Assembly (NCBI RefSeq): GCF_900109145.1
Contig: NZ_FNYY01000001.1
Location: forward strand, 310,001 to 374,000
DNA length: 64,000 nucleotides
DNA from: Marinovum algicola
GTDB lineage: Bacteria > Pseudomonadota > Alphaproteobacteria > Rhodobacterales > Rhodobacteraceae
Reading direction: 5' to 3'
Below, piece by piece: positions 51,556-61,126 of this stretch. The number at the start of each line of letters is the position of its first letter. The first letter of the stretch is position 1. Made by a program: the position numbers and the translations under genes. The notes under the pieces are model-generated. The model had not been told where the DNA came from, did no database searches, and worked only from the letters and a program-made list of their open reading frames with translations.

Positions 51556-54500
51556 TTGCGCTTTTCAAAACTGCGTCTGACAGGCTTCAAGAGCTTTGTC
51601 GACCCGACCGACCTGTTGATTCAGGACGGGCTGACCGGCGTGGTGGGGCCGAACGGCTGCGGCAAATCCAACCTGCTCGAGGCGCTGCGCTGGGTGATGG
51701 GGGAGACCCGTGCCAAGGCGATGCGCGGCGGCGGCATGGAAGACGTGATCTTCGCTGGGGCTTCGTCGCGGCCGGCGCGCAACTTTGCCGAAGTGGCACT
51801 GCTTCTCGACAATTCCGACCGGCTGGCGCCGGCCGGTTTCAACGATGCCGATGCGCTGGAGATCACCCGCCGGATCACCCGCGATGTCGGCTCTGCCTAC
51901 AAGATCAACGCCAAGGATGTGCGCGCCCGCGACGTGCAGATGCTCTTTGCCGATGCCTCGACCGGCGCACATTCGCCGGCGCTGGTGCGTCAGGGCCAGA
52001 TCAGCGAGCTGATCAATGCCAAGCCCAAGAACCGACGTCGCATCCTCGAGGAGGCGGCCGGTATTTCGGGCCTCTACCAGCGCCGCCACGAAGCCGAGCT
52101 CAAGCTCAAGAATACCGAGGCCAACCTGCTGCGCGTCGACGATGTGATCGAACAACTCGCCGCGCAATTGTCGCAACTGGCGCGTCAGGCCAAACAGGCC
52201 GCCCGCTACCGCGCCATCGGCGAAGACCTGCGCCATGCCGAAGGGTTGTTGCTCTATCGCCGCTGGCGCGAGGCCGATGAGGCCCGGCTGCGCGCCGAAG
52301 AGGTGCTGCGCGGCATGGTCACCACCGCGTCGCAGGCCGAAACCGCCGCCCGTCAGGCCGCCAGCGCGCGCGAAGAGGCCGACACCGCCCTGCCGTCCCT
52401 GCGCGAGGAAGAGGCGATTGCCACCGCCGTGCTGCAACGGCTTCAGGTGCAGCGCGACACCCTGACCGATCAGGAGGCCGCCGCCCGCGACAAGATCGCC
52501 ACGCTGGAAAACCGCATTGCCCAGCTCGGCCATGACATCGACCGCGAGGCCGGGCTGAACCGCGACGCCGGCGAGACGATCGAGCGGCTGGAATGGGAGG
52601 CCGAGGAGTTGGCCAAGGCCGGTGAGGGCCAGGACGCCGCACTCGAAGAGGCGACGGAAATGGCGCAGGAGGCCGCCGCCGTGCTGTCCGAGCGCGAGGG
52701 CGACCTGACCCGCCAGACCGAAGATGTCGCCCGGCTCGCCGCCCGCCACCAATCGGCGCAGCGCCTGCTGGAGGAGAGCCGCAAACGCCAGGCCCGCAGC
52801 GAGGCCGAGGCGCAGAAAGCCCGGGCCGCCGTCGACGAATCGAAGGCCCGGCTGGCCGGGGCCGCCGAGGACGAGGCCGCCGCCCGCGCCGCCGAAGAGG
52901 CCGCCAAGCAGATGGCGCAACGCGCCGAGGATGCGCTCACCGCCGCCGACGAGGCCCGCGCCGAGGCGCAATCGCGCGAGGCCGAGGCCCGCGCCGAACG
53001 CTCCGAGGCCGAGGGCGAGGCCAATGCCTTGCGGGCCGAGGCGCAGGCCCTGGCCAAGTTGCTGGAACGGGACACTGCCGAAGGCGGTCAGATCATGGAC
53101 CGGTTGCAGGTGCAGCAGGGCTTCGAAAAGGCGCTTGGTGCCGCGCTGGCCGACGATCTGCGCGCGCCGGAGGTGCAGGCCGACGGCCCCTCCGGCTGGG
53201 CCAGCCTGCCGGATTACATCAGCCCGCCGCCGCTGCCCGAGGGGGTGACGCCGCTGTCTCGGCATGTCTCGGTGCCCGAGGTGCTGGCCCGTCGCATGGG
53301 CCAGATCGGCCTTGTGGGGGGCGACGACGGCCCCCGTCTGCAACCGCTATTGCAACCCGGCCAGCGGCTGGTCAGCCCTGAGGGCGATCTCTGGCGCTGG
53401 GACGGATATCGCGCCTGGGCCGAGGATGCGCCCTCGGCCGCCGCCCTGCGTCTGGAACAGCTCAACCGGCTGGAAGAGCTCAAGCAGGCGCTGGAACATG
53501 CCACCACCCGGATGGACGCCGCCCGCGCCGCGCATGAGGCGTTGACCGGCCGGCTCTCTGACCTGACCCGCGCCGACAAGGAGGCCCGCGAGGCCCGCCG
53601 CGAGGCCGACCGCGCCTTCAACGATGCCAGCCGGGCGATGAACCGGGCCGAGGCCGAGAAGAACCTCGCCGAGGGCCGTCTCGAAAGCCTCGGGCTTGCC
53701 GTTCAGCGTCACGAGGAAGAGGCCCATTCCGCCGCGCTGCAACTGCGCGAGGCCGAGCGGGGCGCCTCTGACCTGCCCGATCTCGACGATGCCCGGGCGC
53801 TGGTCGAGGACGTCAAGATGACGGTCGAGGCGGCGCGGATGACGATGATGGCACGGCGTTCCGGCCTTGACGAACTGCGCCGCGAGGGCGAAGCGCGCAC
53901 CCGCCGAAGCCAGCAGGTGACCAAGGAGCTCTCGGGCTGGCGCCACCGGCTGGAGACCGCCGAAAAGCGCAGCACCGAGCTGACCGAGCGCAAATCCGCC
54001 AGCGAGGCGGATCTCGCCAAGGCCGCGCAGAAACCCGAGGAGATCGCCGAACAACGCGAGGAGCTGGCCGGCAGCATCGAGGCCGCCGAGGCCCGCCGCC
54101 GCAGCGCCGCCGATACCCTGGCCACCGCCGAGGCCGCGCTGCGCAGTGCCGAACAGGCCGAACGCGATGCCGAACGCGCCGCCTCCGAGGCGCGCGAATC
54201 CCGTGCCGCCGCCCAGGCCCGGGCCGAAGCGGCGCAGGAAACCACCCGCGCCGCCGCCGAGCGGATCGAGGATGAGCTCGAGGTCACACCGGAGCGGCTG
54301 CTGGAGAAACTGGGCACCAATCCCGAGGACATGCCCGCCTCGGAGCGGATCGAAGAGACCGTCAACCGGCTCAAGCGTCAGCGTGACGGGCTGGGCGCGG
54401 TCAACCTCCGGGCCGAGGAAGACGCCCGCGAGGTGCAGGAGGAACATGACACGCTGGTCACCGAAAAGACCGATCTGGAAGAGGCGATCCGCACCCTGCG

Positions 54501-55011
54501 CAACGGCATCGCCAGCCTCAACCGCGAGGGGCGCGAACGTCTGCTGACCGCCTTTGAGCAGGTCAATTCCAATTTCTCGATGCTCTTCACCCATCTCTTC
54601 GGCGGCGGCGAGGCCAACCTCGTACTGGTTGAAAGCGACGATCCGCTCGAGGCGGGTCTCGAGATCATGTGCCAGCCGCCGGGCAAGAAGCTCTCGACGC
54701 TCTCGCTGCTCTCGGGCGGCGAACAGACGCTGACCGCGCTGGCGCTGATCTTTGCCGTCTTCCTCGCCAACCCGGCGCCGATCTGCGTGCTCGACGAGGT
54801 CGACGCGCCGCTGGACGACGCCAATGTGACCCGCTTTTGCGACCTGCTCGACGAGATGTGCCGCCGCACCGACACGCGATTCCTGATCATCACCCACCAC
54901 GCGGTGACGATGGCGCGGATGGACCGGCTGTTCGGCGTGACCATGCAGGAGCAGGGGGTGTCGCAACTGGTGTCCGTCGATCTGAAAAAGGCCGAAAAGC
55001 TGGTCGCGTGA
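51556..55011 (+). CDS. smc: Chromosome segregation protein SMC
   Basis: 1151 residues. N-terminal head MRFSKLRLTGFKSFVDPTDL with Walker A GPNGCGKS at 31-38; long coiled coils from about 165 to 500 and 640 to 980 flanking a hinge; C-terminal signature LSGGEQ at 1052-1057 and Walker B VLDEVDAPLDD at about 1078. A DNA-loop-extruding condensin. I start at TTG 51556, behind AGAGG and matching the usual MRFxKL N-terminus; GTG 51526 would add ten residues. The ScpA/ScpB partners are not in the window. Confidence 0.96.
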   Translation: MRFSKLRLTGFKSFVDPTDLLIQDGLTGVVGPNGCGKSNLLEALRWVMGETRAKAMRGGGMEDVIFAGASSRPARNFAEVALLLDNSDRLAPAGFNDADALEITRRITRDVGSAYKINAKDVRARDVQMLFADASTGAHSPALVRQGQISELINAKPKNRRRILEEAAGISGLYQRRHEAELKLKNTEANLLRVDDVIEQLAAQLSQLARQAKQAARYRAIGEDLRHAEGLLLYRRWREADEARLRAEEVLRGMVTTASQAETAARQAASAREEADTALPSLREEEAIATAVLQRLQVQRDTLTDQEAAARDKIATLENRIAQLGHDIDREAGLNRDAGETIERLEWEAEELAKAGEGQDAALEEATEMAQEAAAVLSEREGDLTRQTEDVARLAARHQSAQRLLEESRKRQARSEAEAQKARAAVDESKARLAGAAEDEAAARAAEEAAKQMAQRAEDALTAADEARAEAQSREAEARAERSEAEGEANALRAEAQALAKLLERDTAEGGQIMDRLQVQQGFEKALGAALADDLRAPEVQADGPSGWASLPDYISPPPLPEGVTPLSRHVSVPEVLARRMGQIGLVGGDDGPRLQPLLQPGQRLVSPEGDLWRWDGYRAWAEDAPSAAALRLEQLNRLEELKQALEHATTRMDAARAAHEALTGRLSDLTRADKEAREARREADRAFNDASRAMNRAEAEKNLAEGRLESLGLAVQRHEEEAHSAALQLREAERGASDLPDLDDARALVEDVKMTVEAARMTMMARRSGLDELRREGEARTRRSQQVTKELSGWRHRLETAEKRSTELTERKSASEADLAKAAQKPEEIAEQREELAGSIEAAEARRRSAADTLATAEAALRSAEQAERDAERAASEARESRAAAQARAEAAQETTRAAAERIEDELEVTPERLLEKLGTNPEDMPASERIEETVNRLKRQRDGLGAVNLRAEEDAREVQEEHDTLVTEKTDLEEAIRTLRNGIASLNREGRERLLTAFEQVNSNFSMLFTHLFGGGEANLVLVESDDPLEAGLEIMCQPPGKKLSTLSLLSGGEQTLTALALIFAVFLANPAPICVLDEVDAPLDDANVTRFCDLLDEMCRRTDTRFLIITHHAVTMARMDRLFGVTMQEQGVSQLVSVDLKKAEKLVA

Positions 55012-55074
55012 TCGTGTGCCCCCGGCCTGCGCGGATCGGCTAGGCTGCGGGGGACAAATTCCGGGAGCCTCTTT

Positions 55075-55437
55075 ATGCTGCGTTTGCTGTTTGCCCTCTG
55101 CCTTGTCACCACATCGGTGGTGGCCGAACCCGTGATGCGGCGCGACAGCGACCGCGAGATCGGGTTGCAGGCGCTGGACAACCGGCTGCGGGGCCGGAGC
55201 ATCGCCTTTTATGACGGCGGGGTATCCGAGTTCTACGAGGATGGGCGCTACACGTATACCTATGCCGATGAGGGCGGCACCGGCTACGGCTATTACGAGG
55301 TCACCGAGGACAGCACGATCTGCATCGAATTCGTCAATGGCTTCACGCGATGCGATATCTATGTGCTGGACGATCAGGACCGGCTTGTGGTGATCACCGA
55401 GAAAGGCGACCGCTTTCCGGTGCGCTCCGAAGGCTGA
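55075..55437 (+). CDS. Small secreted protein of unknown function
   Basis: 120 residues. Signal peptide LRLLFALCLVTTSVVA-E, then an acidic, Tyr-rich beta-type domain (ALDNRLRGRSIAFYDGG, RYTYTYADEGGTGYGYYEV, CIEFVNGFTRCDIYVLD) with two cysteines that may form a disulfide. The pattern resembles small periplasmic beta-barrel proteins of Rhodobacterales but I cannot name it. It follows smc by 63 bases on the same strand. Confidence 0.75.
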   Translation: MLRLLFALCLVTTSVVAEPVMRRDSDREIGLQALDNRLRGRSIAFYDGGVSEFYEDGRYTYTYADEGGTGYGYYEVTEDSTICIEFVNGFTRCDIYVLDDQDRLVVITEKGDRFPVRSEG

Positions 55438-55452
55438 CGCCCCCGCGCGGCC

Positions 55453-56193
55453 TCAGCGCGGCCGGATCAGCGACCTGTCGCATCGCGCGTCGATCCCGGC
55501 CAGATGCAGCATGTGCCAGGCCAATGCGAGGTTGCTCGAGATCACCGGCCGGCCGATCCGCGCCTCGGCCTCGGCCAGCACGTCCAGACAGCGCAGGTTG
55601 GTACAGGCGACAAACACCGCGTCGCAGGGTGTCTGCGCCGCCACGGCCTCGACCGCGCGCAGGATCGATGCGCCGGTGATCCGCGCCACCACCCGGTCGT
55701 TGCCCTCCTCGAACGAGCCGAAGCCCGCGATTTCGATCCCCGCCAGTTCCAGCTTGAGGCGCATCAGCGACGAGACTTCGGCGACATAAGGTGTCACGAA
55801 CCCCAGCCGCCGCACCCCCAGGGCGCGGCAGGCGGCAATGGTCGCGGCCAGCGGATCGGTGACCCTGGCGCCGGGGCAGGCGCGCTGCACCGCCAGCGCC
55901 ACCCGGTCCGATCCGATCACCGTCGAGGCCGAAGTGCAGCCGAACCCGATGGCGTCGAAATGCAGCGCCGGGGGCAGCAGCCGGGCCGAGGCGGGCAGCG
56001 CCGCCTCCATGTGGATCAGCGTCTCGGGGCGGATCTCGGGCACCATGGCGATGCGCGTGTGATAAAGCGCAACCCCGGGCCGAACCACGAGACGGGGAAA
56101 TTCATGCTCGAGCGTCTCGTCGGTCTCGAGCACGATCACCCCGAGATTGGCCCGCGTGCCGATGCCACCATCGGTGTCGAAATCGAGCTTCAT
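55453..56193 (-). CDS. Asp/Glu racemase-superfamily protein (EutA/maleate-isomerase-like)
   Basis: 246 residues. Two active-site cysteines in the usual places: Cys86 (AIGFGCTSAS) and Cys197 (VFVACTNLRC). The GTRANLGVIVLETDETLEHEF start resembles the ectoine-utilisation protein EutA and arylmalonate decarboxylase/maleate isomerase relatives. It probably acts on a carboxylate by proton transfer. It is the last gene of a coupled three-gene set (M20 - M24 - this), joined to the M24 gene by an ATGA overlap. Confidence 0.83.
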   Translation of the reverse strand: MKLDFDTDGGIGTRANLGVIVLETDETLEHEFPRLVVRPGVALYHTRIAMVPEIRPETLIHMEAALPASARLLPPALHFDAIGFGCTSASTVIGSDRVALAVQRACPGARVTDPLAATIAACRALGVRRLGFVTPYVAEVSSLMRLKLELAGIEIAGFGSFEEGNDRVVARITGASILRAVEAVAAQTPCDAVFVACTNLRCLDVLAEAEARIGRPVISSNLALAWHMLHLAGIDARCDRSLIRPR

Positions 56194-57356
56194 GCGGCCG
56201 CTCCGATCACCGGAAGCTCGGGCGGCGCGCGCTCTGTCAGAAGCGCCGCCCCCTCGGCCCGCACCACGATGTTTTCCTCATGCACCATGATCCGCCCGTC
56301 GCCATAACTCAGCGAGGGCTCCAGCGTCAGCACCATGTTCTCGGAAATCACGGTTTCGTCCCAGGCGGCGAGCGAGGGGCCTTCGGTGAGCTGCATGCCC
56401 AGCCCATGCCCCAGCCGCCCGATATCACCGCCGCTCTCGCCGATCACCGCCTGCATCGCCCGAAACACCTCGCGGCAGCTGGCGCCGGGGCGGGCGGCGG
56501 CAATCCCGGCCTCGGTGGCGCGCCAGAGCCGATCATGGGCGCGGCGGGCGGCGTCGCCGGGGGGGCCGATGGCGAAGTTGCGGTCGAAATCGCAGAAATA
56601 GCCGTCCCATGTGGCGCCGGTGTCGAGCATCAGGATATCGCCGCGTGCCAGCGGCCGGCGCGTGGGCGGCGAGATCACGTCGCGGTAGCCGCCGGTCTCG
56701 GCTCCGCCAACCAGATAAGGCACATCATCGGCTCCCTGCGCCAGCGCCGCGCGGCGAAAGGCGCGGAACAAATCTTCCAGCGGCTGGCCTTCGCGGACGA
56801 TATCCGCGACGCTTGCGAAGGTGCGCGATCCGATGGCGCAGATATGCGCGATCTTGGCGATCTCGGCTTCGGATTTCACCATCCGATGCCTGCGCAAGAG
56901 CGCGGTGGCATCGGCGATCCGCATCCCCGCCAGGCCGGCCAGCAGCCTTTCGTAATCGCCAAGCGGCATCCGGAGATGCGTCTCGTGGCCTTTCATCAGG
57001 CCCAGGGCCTCGCGCCGCGCGGCAAGCGGCGCGAGAAGTTCGGTCAGCAGACTGATGCCATCGTCCCCGGGGGTGGGGGCGGGCCAACTGCGGATGTCGT
57101 CGAGCCAGGTGGCGCGCATCAGCGCGGCGCCGATTTCGGGAATGATCGCAACGGGTTTGCCCTCGACCGGCACAAAGAGAAACCAGGGCCGCGTCGGGCT
57201 TTGCCAGAAGGCGGTGTGGAAACCGCTGAAATAGCGCACCTCGGCTTCGGTCGTCAGCAGCAGGCCCGCCAGGCCGGCGCGGGCCATGGCCGCCTGCGCA
57301 CGGGCGGTGCGGGCGGCGTATTCCGCCGGAGCAAAGCCGCGCGGCGGAGCCGTCAT
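56190..57356 (-). CDS. M24 family metallohydrolase (ectoine hydrolase DoeA/EutD- or Xaa-Pro-peptidase-like)
   Basis: 388 residues: creatinase-type N-terminal domain and pita-bread catalytic domain. All five metal ligands are present: Asp245, Asp256, His317, Glu346 and Glu360. Length and the neighbours (EutA-like protein, amidohydrolase, AsnC) fit DoeA/EutD, which opens the ectoine ring, but an ordinary dipeptidase cannot be excluded. Coupled to both neighbours by ATGA overlaps. Confidence 0.85.
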   Translation of the reverse strand: MTAPPRGFAPAEYAARTARAQAAMARAGLAGLLLTTEAEVRYFSGFHTAFWQSPTRPWFLFVPVEGKPVAIIPEIGAALMRATWLDDIRSWPAPTPGDDGISLLTELLAPLAARREALGLMKGHETHLRMPLGDYERLLAGLAGMRIADATALLRRHRMVKSEAEIAKIAHICAIGSRTFASVADIVREGQPLEDLFRAFRRAALAQGADDVPYLVGGAETGGYRDVISPPTRRPLARGDILMLDTGATWDGYFCDFDRNFAIGPPGDAARRAHDRLWRATEAGIAAARPGASCREVFRAMQAVIGESGGDIGRLGHGLGMQLTEGPSLAAWDETVISENMVLTLEPSLSYGDGRIMVHEENIVVRAEGAALLTERAPPELPVIGAAA

Positions 57357-58501
57357 GCGCCCGGCTCCGGGGGCAGCCGGTTGCGCACCAGCTGGACCCA
57401 GAGATCCGCGCCGATCGGCAGAAGCGCGTCGTTGAAATCATAGTCCGAGGCATGCAGCGGCTGGCCGTGTCGTCCGCTTTCGCCATTGCCGAGCAACAGG
57501 AAGCAACCGGGCCGGGCGGCGGCGAAATGGGCGAAATCCTCGGAAAAGCTCATTGGCTCACGGTCGCGGATCAGCGCAAGCCCCGCCGCCTCGGCGGCGC
57601 GATAGACCGCTTGGGCCGGCTCGGCGGCATTGATCGTCTCGACGAATTGCGTGTCAAAGGTGACCTCGGCCCTGATATCATGTGCCGCCGCCACGCCTTC
57701 GGCGATCTGCCGCATCAGCGCCTCGACCCTGAGCCGGGTCTCCGGCGACCGGGCGCGAAAATCGCCCTTGAGCCGGGCCCGGCCGGGCAACACGTTGCGT
57801 TGCCCGTCGGTCCGGAATTCGGTGACCGAGACCACCGCGCCGCTGCCCGGCGGCAGCTTGCGCGCGACGATGGTTTGCAGGGCGAGCACGATCTCGGCCG
57901 CCACGGTCAGCGCATCGACCCCGACCTGCGGCATCGAGGCATGGCCACCCCGGCCGGTGACCGTGATCTCGAACAGGGTTTCGCTTGTGCAGATCACGCC
58001 GGCGCGGGTCGAAACCTGGCCCAGCGGGGCGCCGGGCAGGTTGTGGAGGCCATAGACCTCGTCAAAGGCTGCCCGCGCCAGCAACCCTTCATCCAGCATT
58101 GCCTGCGCGCCAAGCCCGTGTTCCTCGTTGGGCTGAAACAGGAACACCACCGTGCCGTCAAATCCCTGTTCCCGTGCCAGCCGCTCGGCGGCGCCCAAGA
58201 GCATGGCGGTATGGCCATCATGGCCGCAGGCGTGCATCACGCCGGGGGTGGCGGACACAGGGCCATGGGGCGCGGTCTCGGTGATCGGCAGCGCATCCAT
58301 GTCGGCACGCAGCGCGATGGCCCGGTTGCCACGCCCCGCGCGCAGCAGGCCGACAACGCCCGCGCCTTCCTGCACCTCGAGCCCGAGCGCGCGCAGATGC
58401 TCGGCCACCAAGGCCTTGGTGCGGGTCTCGTGAAACCCCAGCTCGGGGTTGCGGTGCAGATCCTGGCGGATCCGGGTCAGTCGGGTTTCGAAATCACTCA
58501 T
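57353..58501 (-). CDS. M20 family amidohydrolase (DoeB2/hippurate-hydrolase-like)
   Basis: 382 residues. Metal-binding residues Cys92 and His94 (HACGHDGHTAM), Glu127 (QPNEEHGLGAQAM), and His in VYGLHNLPGAPLG; dimerisation-domain segment GRGGHASMPQVGVDA. It removes an acyl group from an N-acyl amino acid. In this context N-acetyl-diaminobutyrate or N-acyl-diaminopropionate is likely. I start at ATG 58501; the frame extends upstream but only with non-homologous residues. Confidence 0.88.
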   Translation of the reverse strand: MSDFETRLTRIRQDLHRNPELGFHETRTKALVAEHLRALGLEVQEGAGVVGLLRAGRGNRAIALRADMDALPITETAPHGPVSATPGVMHACGHDGHTAMLLGAAERLAREQGFDGTVVFLFQPNEEHGLGAQAMLDEGLLARAAFDEVYGLHNLPGAPLGQVSTRAGVICTSETLFEITVTGRGGHASMPQVGVDALTVAAEIVLALQTIVARKLPPGSGAVVSVTEFRTDGQRNVLPGRARLKGDFRARSPETRLRVEALMRQIAEGVAAAHDIRAEVTFDTQFVETINAAEPAQAVYRAAEAAGLALIRDREPMSFSEDFAHFAAARPGCFLLLGNGESGRHGQPLHASDYDFNDALLPIGADLWVQLVRNRLPPEPGA

Positions 58502-58654
58502 GCTGCGGACATCCGGTGGTTTTCCCAGTGATACCGCGCAATTCTGCATCTTTGGCATCGAGTTTCGCCGGGTTTGACAGAAAAACTTGCACCAAGCGGG
58601 CCGGTTCAGATGTCTTTCGCCTGCACGACGGAGTTATCGCTCAGTACTTTGGGC

Positions 58655-59119
58655 TCAGATCGGCAGGCTCAGGCCGATTTTGGTGCGTTCCATCGCCACC
58701 GAAGTGCGGAAGCGGCGGACGTTGGAATTCTCGAAAAACAGCCGATGGGTCAGCGCCTCGAAGTCCTGCATGTCCTCGGCGGTGCAGATCAGGATGAAAT
58801 CGGCCTCGCCGGTTACGTAGTAACATTGTTGGACCTGCGGTTCGGCCTTGGCGCGTTTGCGGAACAGGTCGAGCTGTTGCAGCGACTCGCGGTCCAGCTC
58901 GACCATCACGATAAAGGTCATCTTGCAGGCGAATTTCGCCTGATCGAGCACCGCGACCTCCTTGGCGATCAGGCCCGAGGCGCGCAGCCGCTTCAGCCGC
59001 CGCTGCACCGAGGGCACCGACAGGTTGCAGGCCTGCGCCAGATGCTCGAGCCCGGCGCGGCCGTCGTTCTGAAGCTCTCTGAGGATTGTCAGGTCTGCCG
59101 CATCGAGATCGTCGTTCAT
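58655..59119 (-). CDS. Lrp/AsnC family transcriptional regulator
   Basis: 154 residues. N-terminal HTH (DAADLTILRELQNDGRAGLEHLAQACNLSVPSVQRRLKRLRASGLI) and a C-terminal RAM domain (CYYVTGEADFILICTAEDMQDFE). It probably senses an amino acid or diamino acid and controls both the downstream M20-M24-EutA-like genes and the divergent ammonia-lyase. Ectoine-degradation loci commonly carry such a regulator (DoeX). Confidence 0.93.
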   Translation of the reverse strand: MNDDLDAADLTILRELQNDGRAGLEHLAQACNLSVPSVQRRLKRLRASGLIAKEVAVLDQAKFACKMTFIVMVELDRESLQQLDLFRKRAKAEPQVQQCYYVTGEADFILICTAEDMQDFEALTHRLFFENSNVRRFRTSVAMERTKIGLSLPI

Positions 59120-59219
59120 GAAGAAACCTCTCGCTTCCTGCCGTCAACGTGAAAGAATTTCTCGAGTTTAGGCGGAAGAACGAAAATTGGAAAGCGGCGC
59201 CGCCTGCTAGAAACACCCC

Positions 59220-60281
59220 ATGACCTTGTTTGAAAGTCCCGCGATGCCCGATGCCGACCCGCTCCGCTTCGATCCCGATGTGACCCGCGCGCTGGCGTTT
59301 TTTCGGGCGCAGCCGTCTTATGCCGTCTCGCCACTGATCGAAGTGACCGGCCCCGATGGCCTGGCCGTCTTGGTCAAGGACGAGACCGGGCGCATGGGGT
59401 TGGGCGCCTTCAAGGCACTGGGCGCGCCTTATGCGGTGGCCTGCCTGCTGGCCGAAGGCTGGAAGGCCGAGACCGGCGAAGTGGTGGCGCCGGCGCGGAT
59501 GGCTGAGCCGGAGTTCCGCGCGTTCACTGCGCGCCATAGCTTTGTCTGCGCCAGCGCCGGCAATCACGGCATGGGCGTTGCGGCGGGGGCAGGCGCCATG
59601 GGCGCACAGGCGCGGATCTATCTGGCCAGGACGGTGCCGGAGAGTTTTGCCGATCGGCTGCGCGGTCTGGGGGCCGAGGTGGTGCGCGCCGGCGCGGTCT
59701 ATGAGGACAGCGTCGCCGCCGCCAGCGCTGATGCCGCCCGCAGCGGAGCGACCTTGCTGGCCGATGGCACCTGGGAGGGCTACACCGAGATCCCGAAGTG
59801 GGTGATGGAGGGGTATTGCGTCATCGCCGAAGAGCTGCGCGCCGCCTTCGCGGCCTCTGGCGATTGGCCGACGCATGTCTATCTTCAGGCCGGGGTTGGC
59901 GGGTTGGCCGCGGCGATGGCGCATATGATCCGGGCGCACTGGGAAAAACAGCCAGAATTGATCGTCGTTGAACCCGAAGCCGCCGCCTGTCTGCGGGCCA
60001 GCCATCTGGCGGGGGCGCCCCGGCGGGGCGAGGGGCCCGAGACCAACATGGGCCGGCTGGATTGCAAGGCACCGTCGATCGTGGCCTGGGCGGCGCTCGA
60101 ACGTTGTGACGTGCGCTATGCGGTGCTGAGCGATGCCGAAGCGCAGACGGCCAGCACGACTCTCTCCGCGCTGGGCCTGGCCACCACGCCCTCTGGTGCG
60201 GCGGGATATGGTGCGCTGTGCAAGCAGCCGCCGCGCACGGCGGCCCGACCGCTGGTCATCGTTTCGGAAGGGCCGGCCTGA
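59220..60281 (+). CDS. Diaminopropionate ammonia-lyase-like PLP enzyme
   Basis: 353 residues of fold type II. PLP Lys65 (GLGAFKALGAPYA), phosphate and substrate loop SAGNHGMG at 112-119, and the glycine loop AGVGGLAA. The N-terminal region and TNMGRLDCK segment match 2,3-diaminopropionate ammonia-lyase, which yields pyruvate and two ammonia; it is about 45 residues shorter than the E. coli enzyme. No ribosome site precedes ATG 59220, so translation may be leaderless or begin at ATG 59244. Divergent from the AsnC gene. Confidence 0.82.
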   Translation: MTLFESPAMPDADPLRFDPDVTRALAFFRAQPSYAVSPLIEVTGPDGLAVLVKDETGRMGLGAFKALGAPYAVACLLAEGWKAETGEVVAPARMAEPEFRAFTARHSFVCASAGNHGMGVAAGAGAMGAQARIYLARTVPESFADRLRGLGAEVVRAGAVYEDSVAAASADAARSGATLLADGTWEGYTEIPKWVMEGYCVIAEELRAAFAASGDWPTHVYLQAGVGGLAAAMAHMIRAHWEKQPELIVVEPEAAACLRASHLAGAPRRGEGPETNMGRLDCKAPSIVAWAALERCDVRYAVLSDAEAQTASTTLSALGLATTPSGAAGYGALCKQPPRTAARPLVIVSEGPA

Positions 60282-60295
60282 GCCGTTGCCGCTGA

Positions 60296-61063
60296 TCAGC
60301 TCTCGGGAAAGAGCGCGCCGCGCAGCTTGACGGCGGCGGTCTGTAGGGTCGACTTGCGGGCAATCGCCTGCGCCAGTGAAACCCGCTGGGTCGGCGCGTG
60401 AAAGGCCAGCGCCGCGACGAACCGCCCCTGGGGATCGGTGACCGGCACGGCGATCGCCACCATGCCTTCGAGAAATTCCTCGCGGTCGAGCGAATAATCC
60501 ATCGCCGCGATCTGATCGAGCTCATCCAGCAGCAGGTCGGGCTCGGTCAGCGTCGTCTCGGTCATCCGCGTCAGCGGCAGCGCGGCCACGAATTTGGCCC
60601 GTGCGTCCGGCGCCAGGCTGGCCAGAAAGCATTTGCCGCTGGCGGTGCAATGGAACGGCACATTGGTGCCGACCGGAAACTGGATGCGAAAGGCCCAATC
60701 GGTCTCGACCCGGTCGAGATAGCGCATTCCGGTGTCCGCGGGCATCACGTAGTTCACCGTCTCACGCACTTCGCGCGAGACCTCGAGCAGGATCTGATGT
60801 CGGGCGATGTGATCGCGCGAGCTGTGCATCAGCCCCGACCCCAGTTCGCGCAACCGCCGCGACACCTGATACCGCCGATCCGTGCCCAGACGGGTCAGGA
60901 ACCCGTTGTTCTCCAAGGTGGCGCAGAGCCGGTGCAGCGTCTGCTTCGGCAGGCCCAGCTCTTCGTTGATTTCCGTCGCGGTCATGGCCCGGTCGCTTTT
61001 CCCAAGGATTTCAAGGATCAGCAGCGTCCTCAGATTGGGCGGTATCCGGTCTTGGTCAGCCAT
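60296..61063 (-). CDS. IclR family transcriptional regulator
   Basis: 255 residues. HTH LLILEILGKSDRAMTATEINEELGLPKQTLHRLCATLENNGFL at about 15-58; effector domain with VPFHCTASGKCFLASL, typical of IclR proteins. ATG 61063 is the first ATG; TTG 61081 would add six residues. Divergent from the GMC gene at 61171, with a 107-base region rich in inverted repeats between them. Confidence 0.93.
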   Translation of the reverse strand: MADQDRIPPNLRTLLILEILGKSDRAMTATEINEELGLPKQTLHRLCATLENNGFLTRLGTDRRYQVSRRLRELGSGLMHSSRDHIARHQILLEVSREVRETVNYVMPADTGMRYLDRVETDWAFRIQFPVGTNVPFHCTASGKCFLASLAPDARAKFVAALPLTRMTETTLTEPDLLLDELDQIAAMDYSLDREEFLEGMVAIAVPVTDPQGRFVAALAFHAPTQRVSLAQAIARKSTLQTAAVKLRGALFPES

Positions 61064-61077
61064 CGGGTTTGTCTCGA

Positions 61078-61090
61078 ACAAATTGTTTGT
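61078..61090. promoter_or_regulatory. Inverted repeat ACAAA-TTG-TTTGT near the IclR start
   Basis: Perfect 5-bp arms around a 3-base centre, 15 bases before the IclR start. Typical size and AT content for an IclR operator; probably autoregulatory and controlling the GMC-TRAP genes. Confidence 0.5.
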
Positions 61091-61126
61091 GGATTTGTAC
61101 GCGAATCATTGTAGCGTGCATACGTG

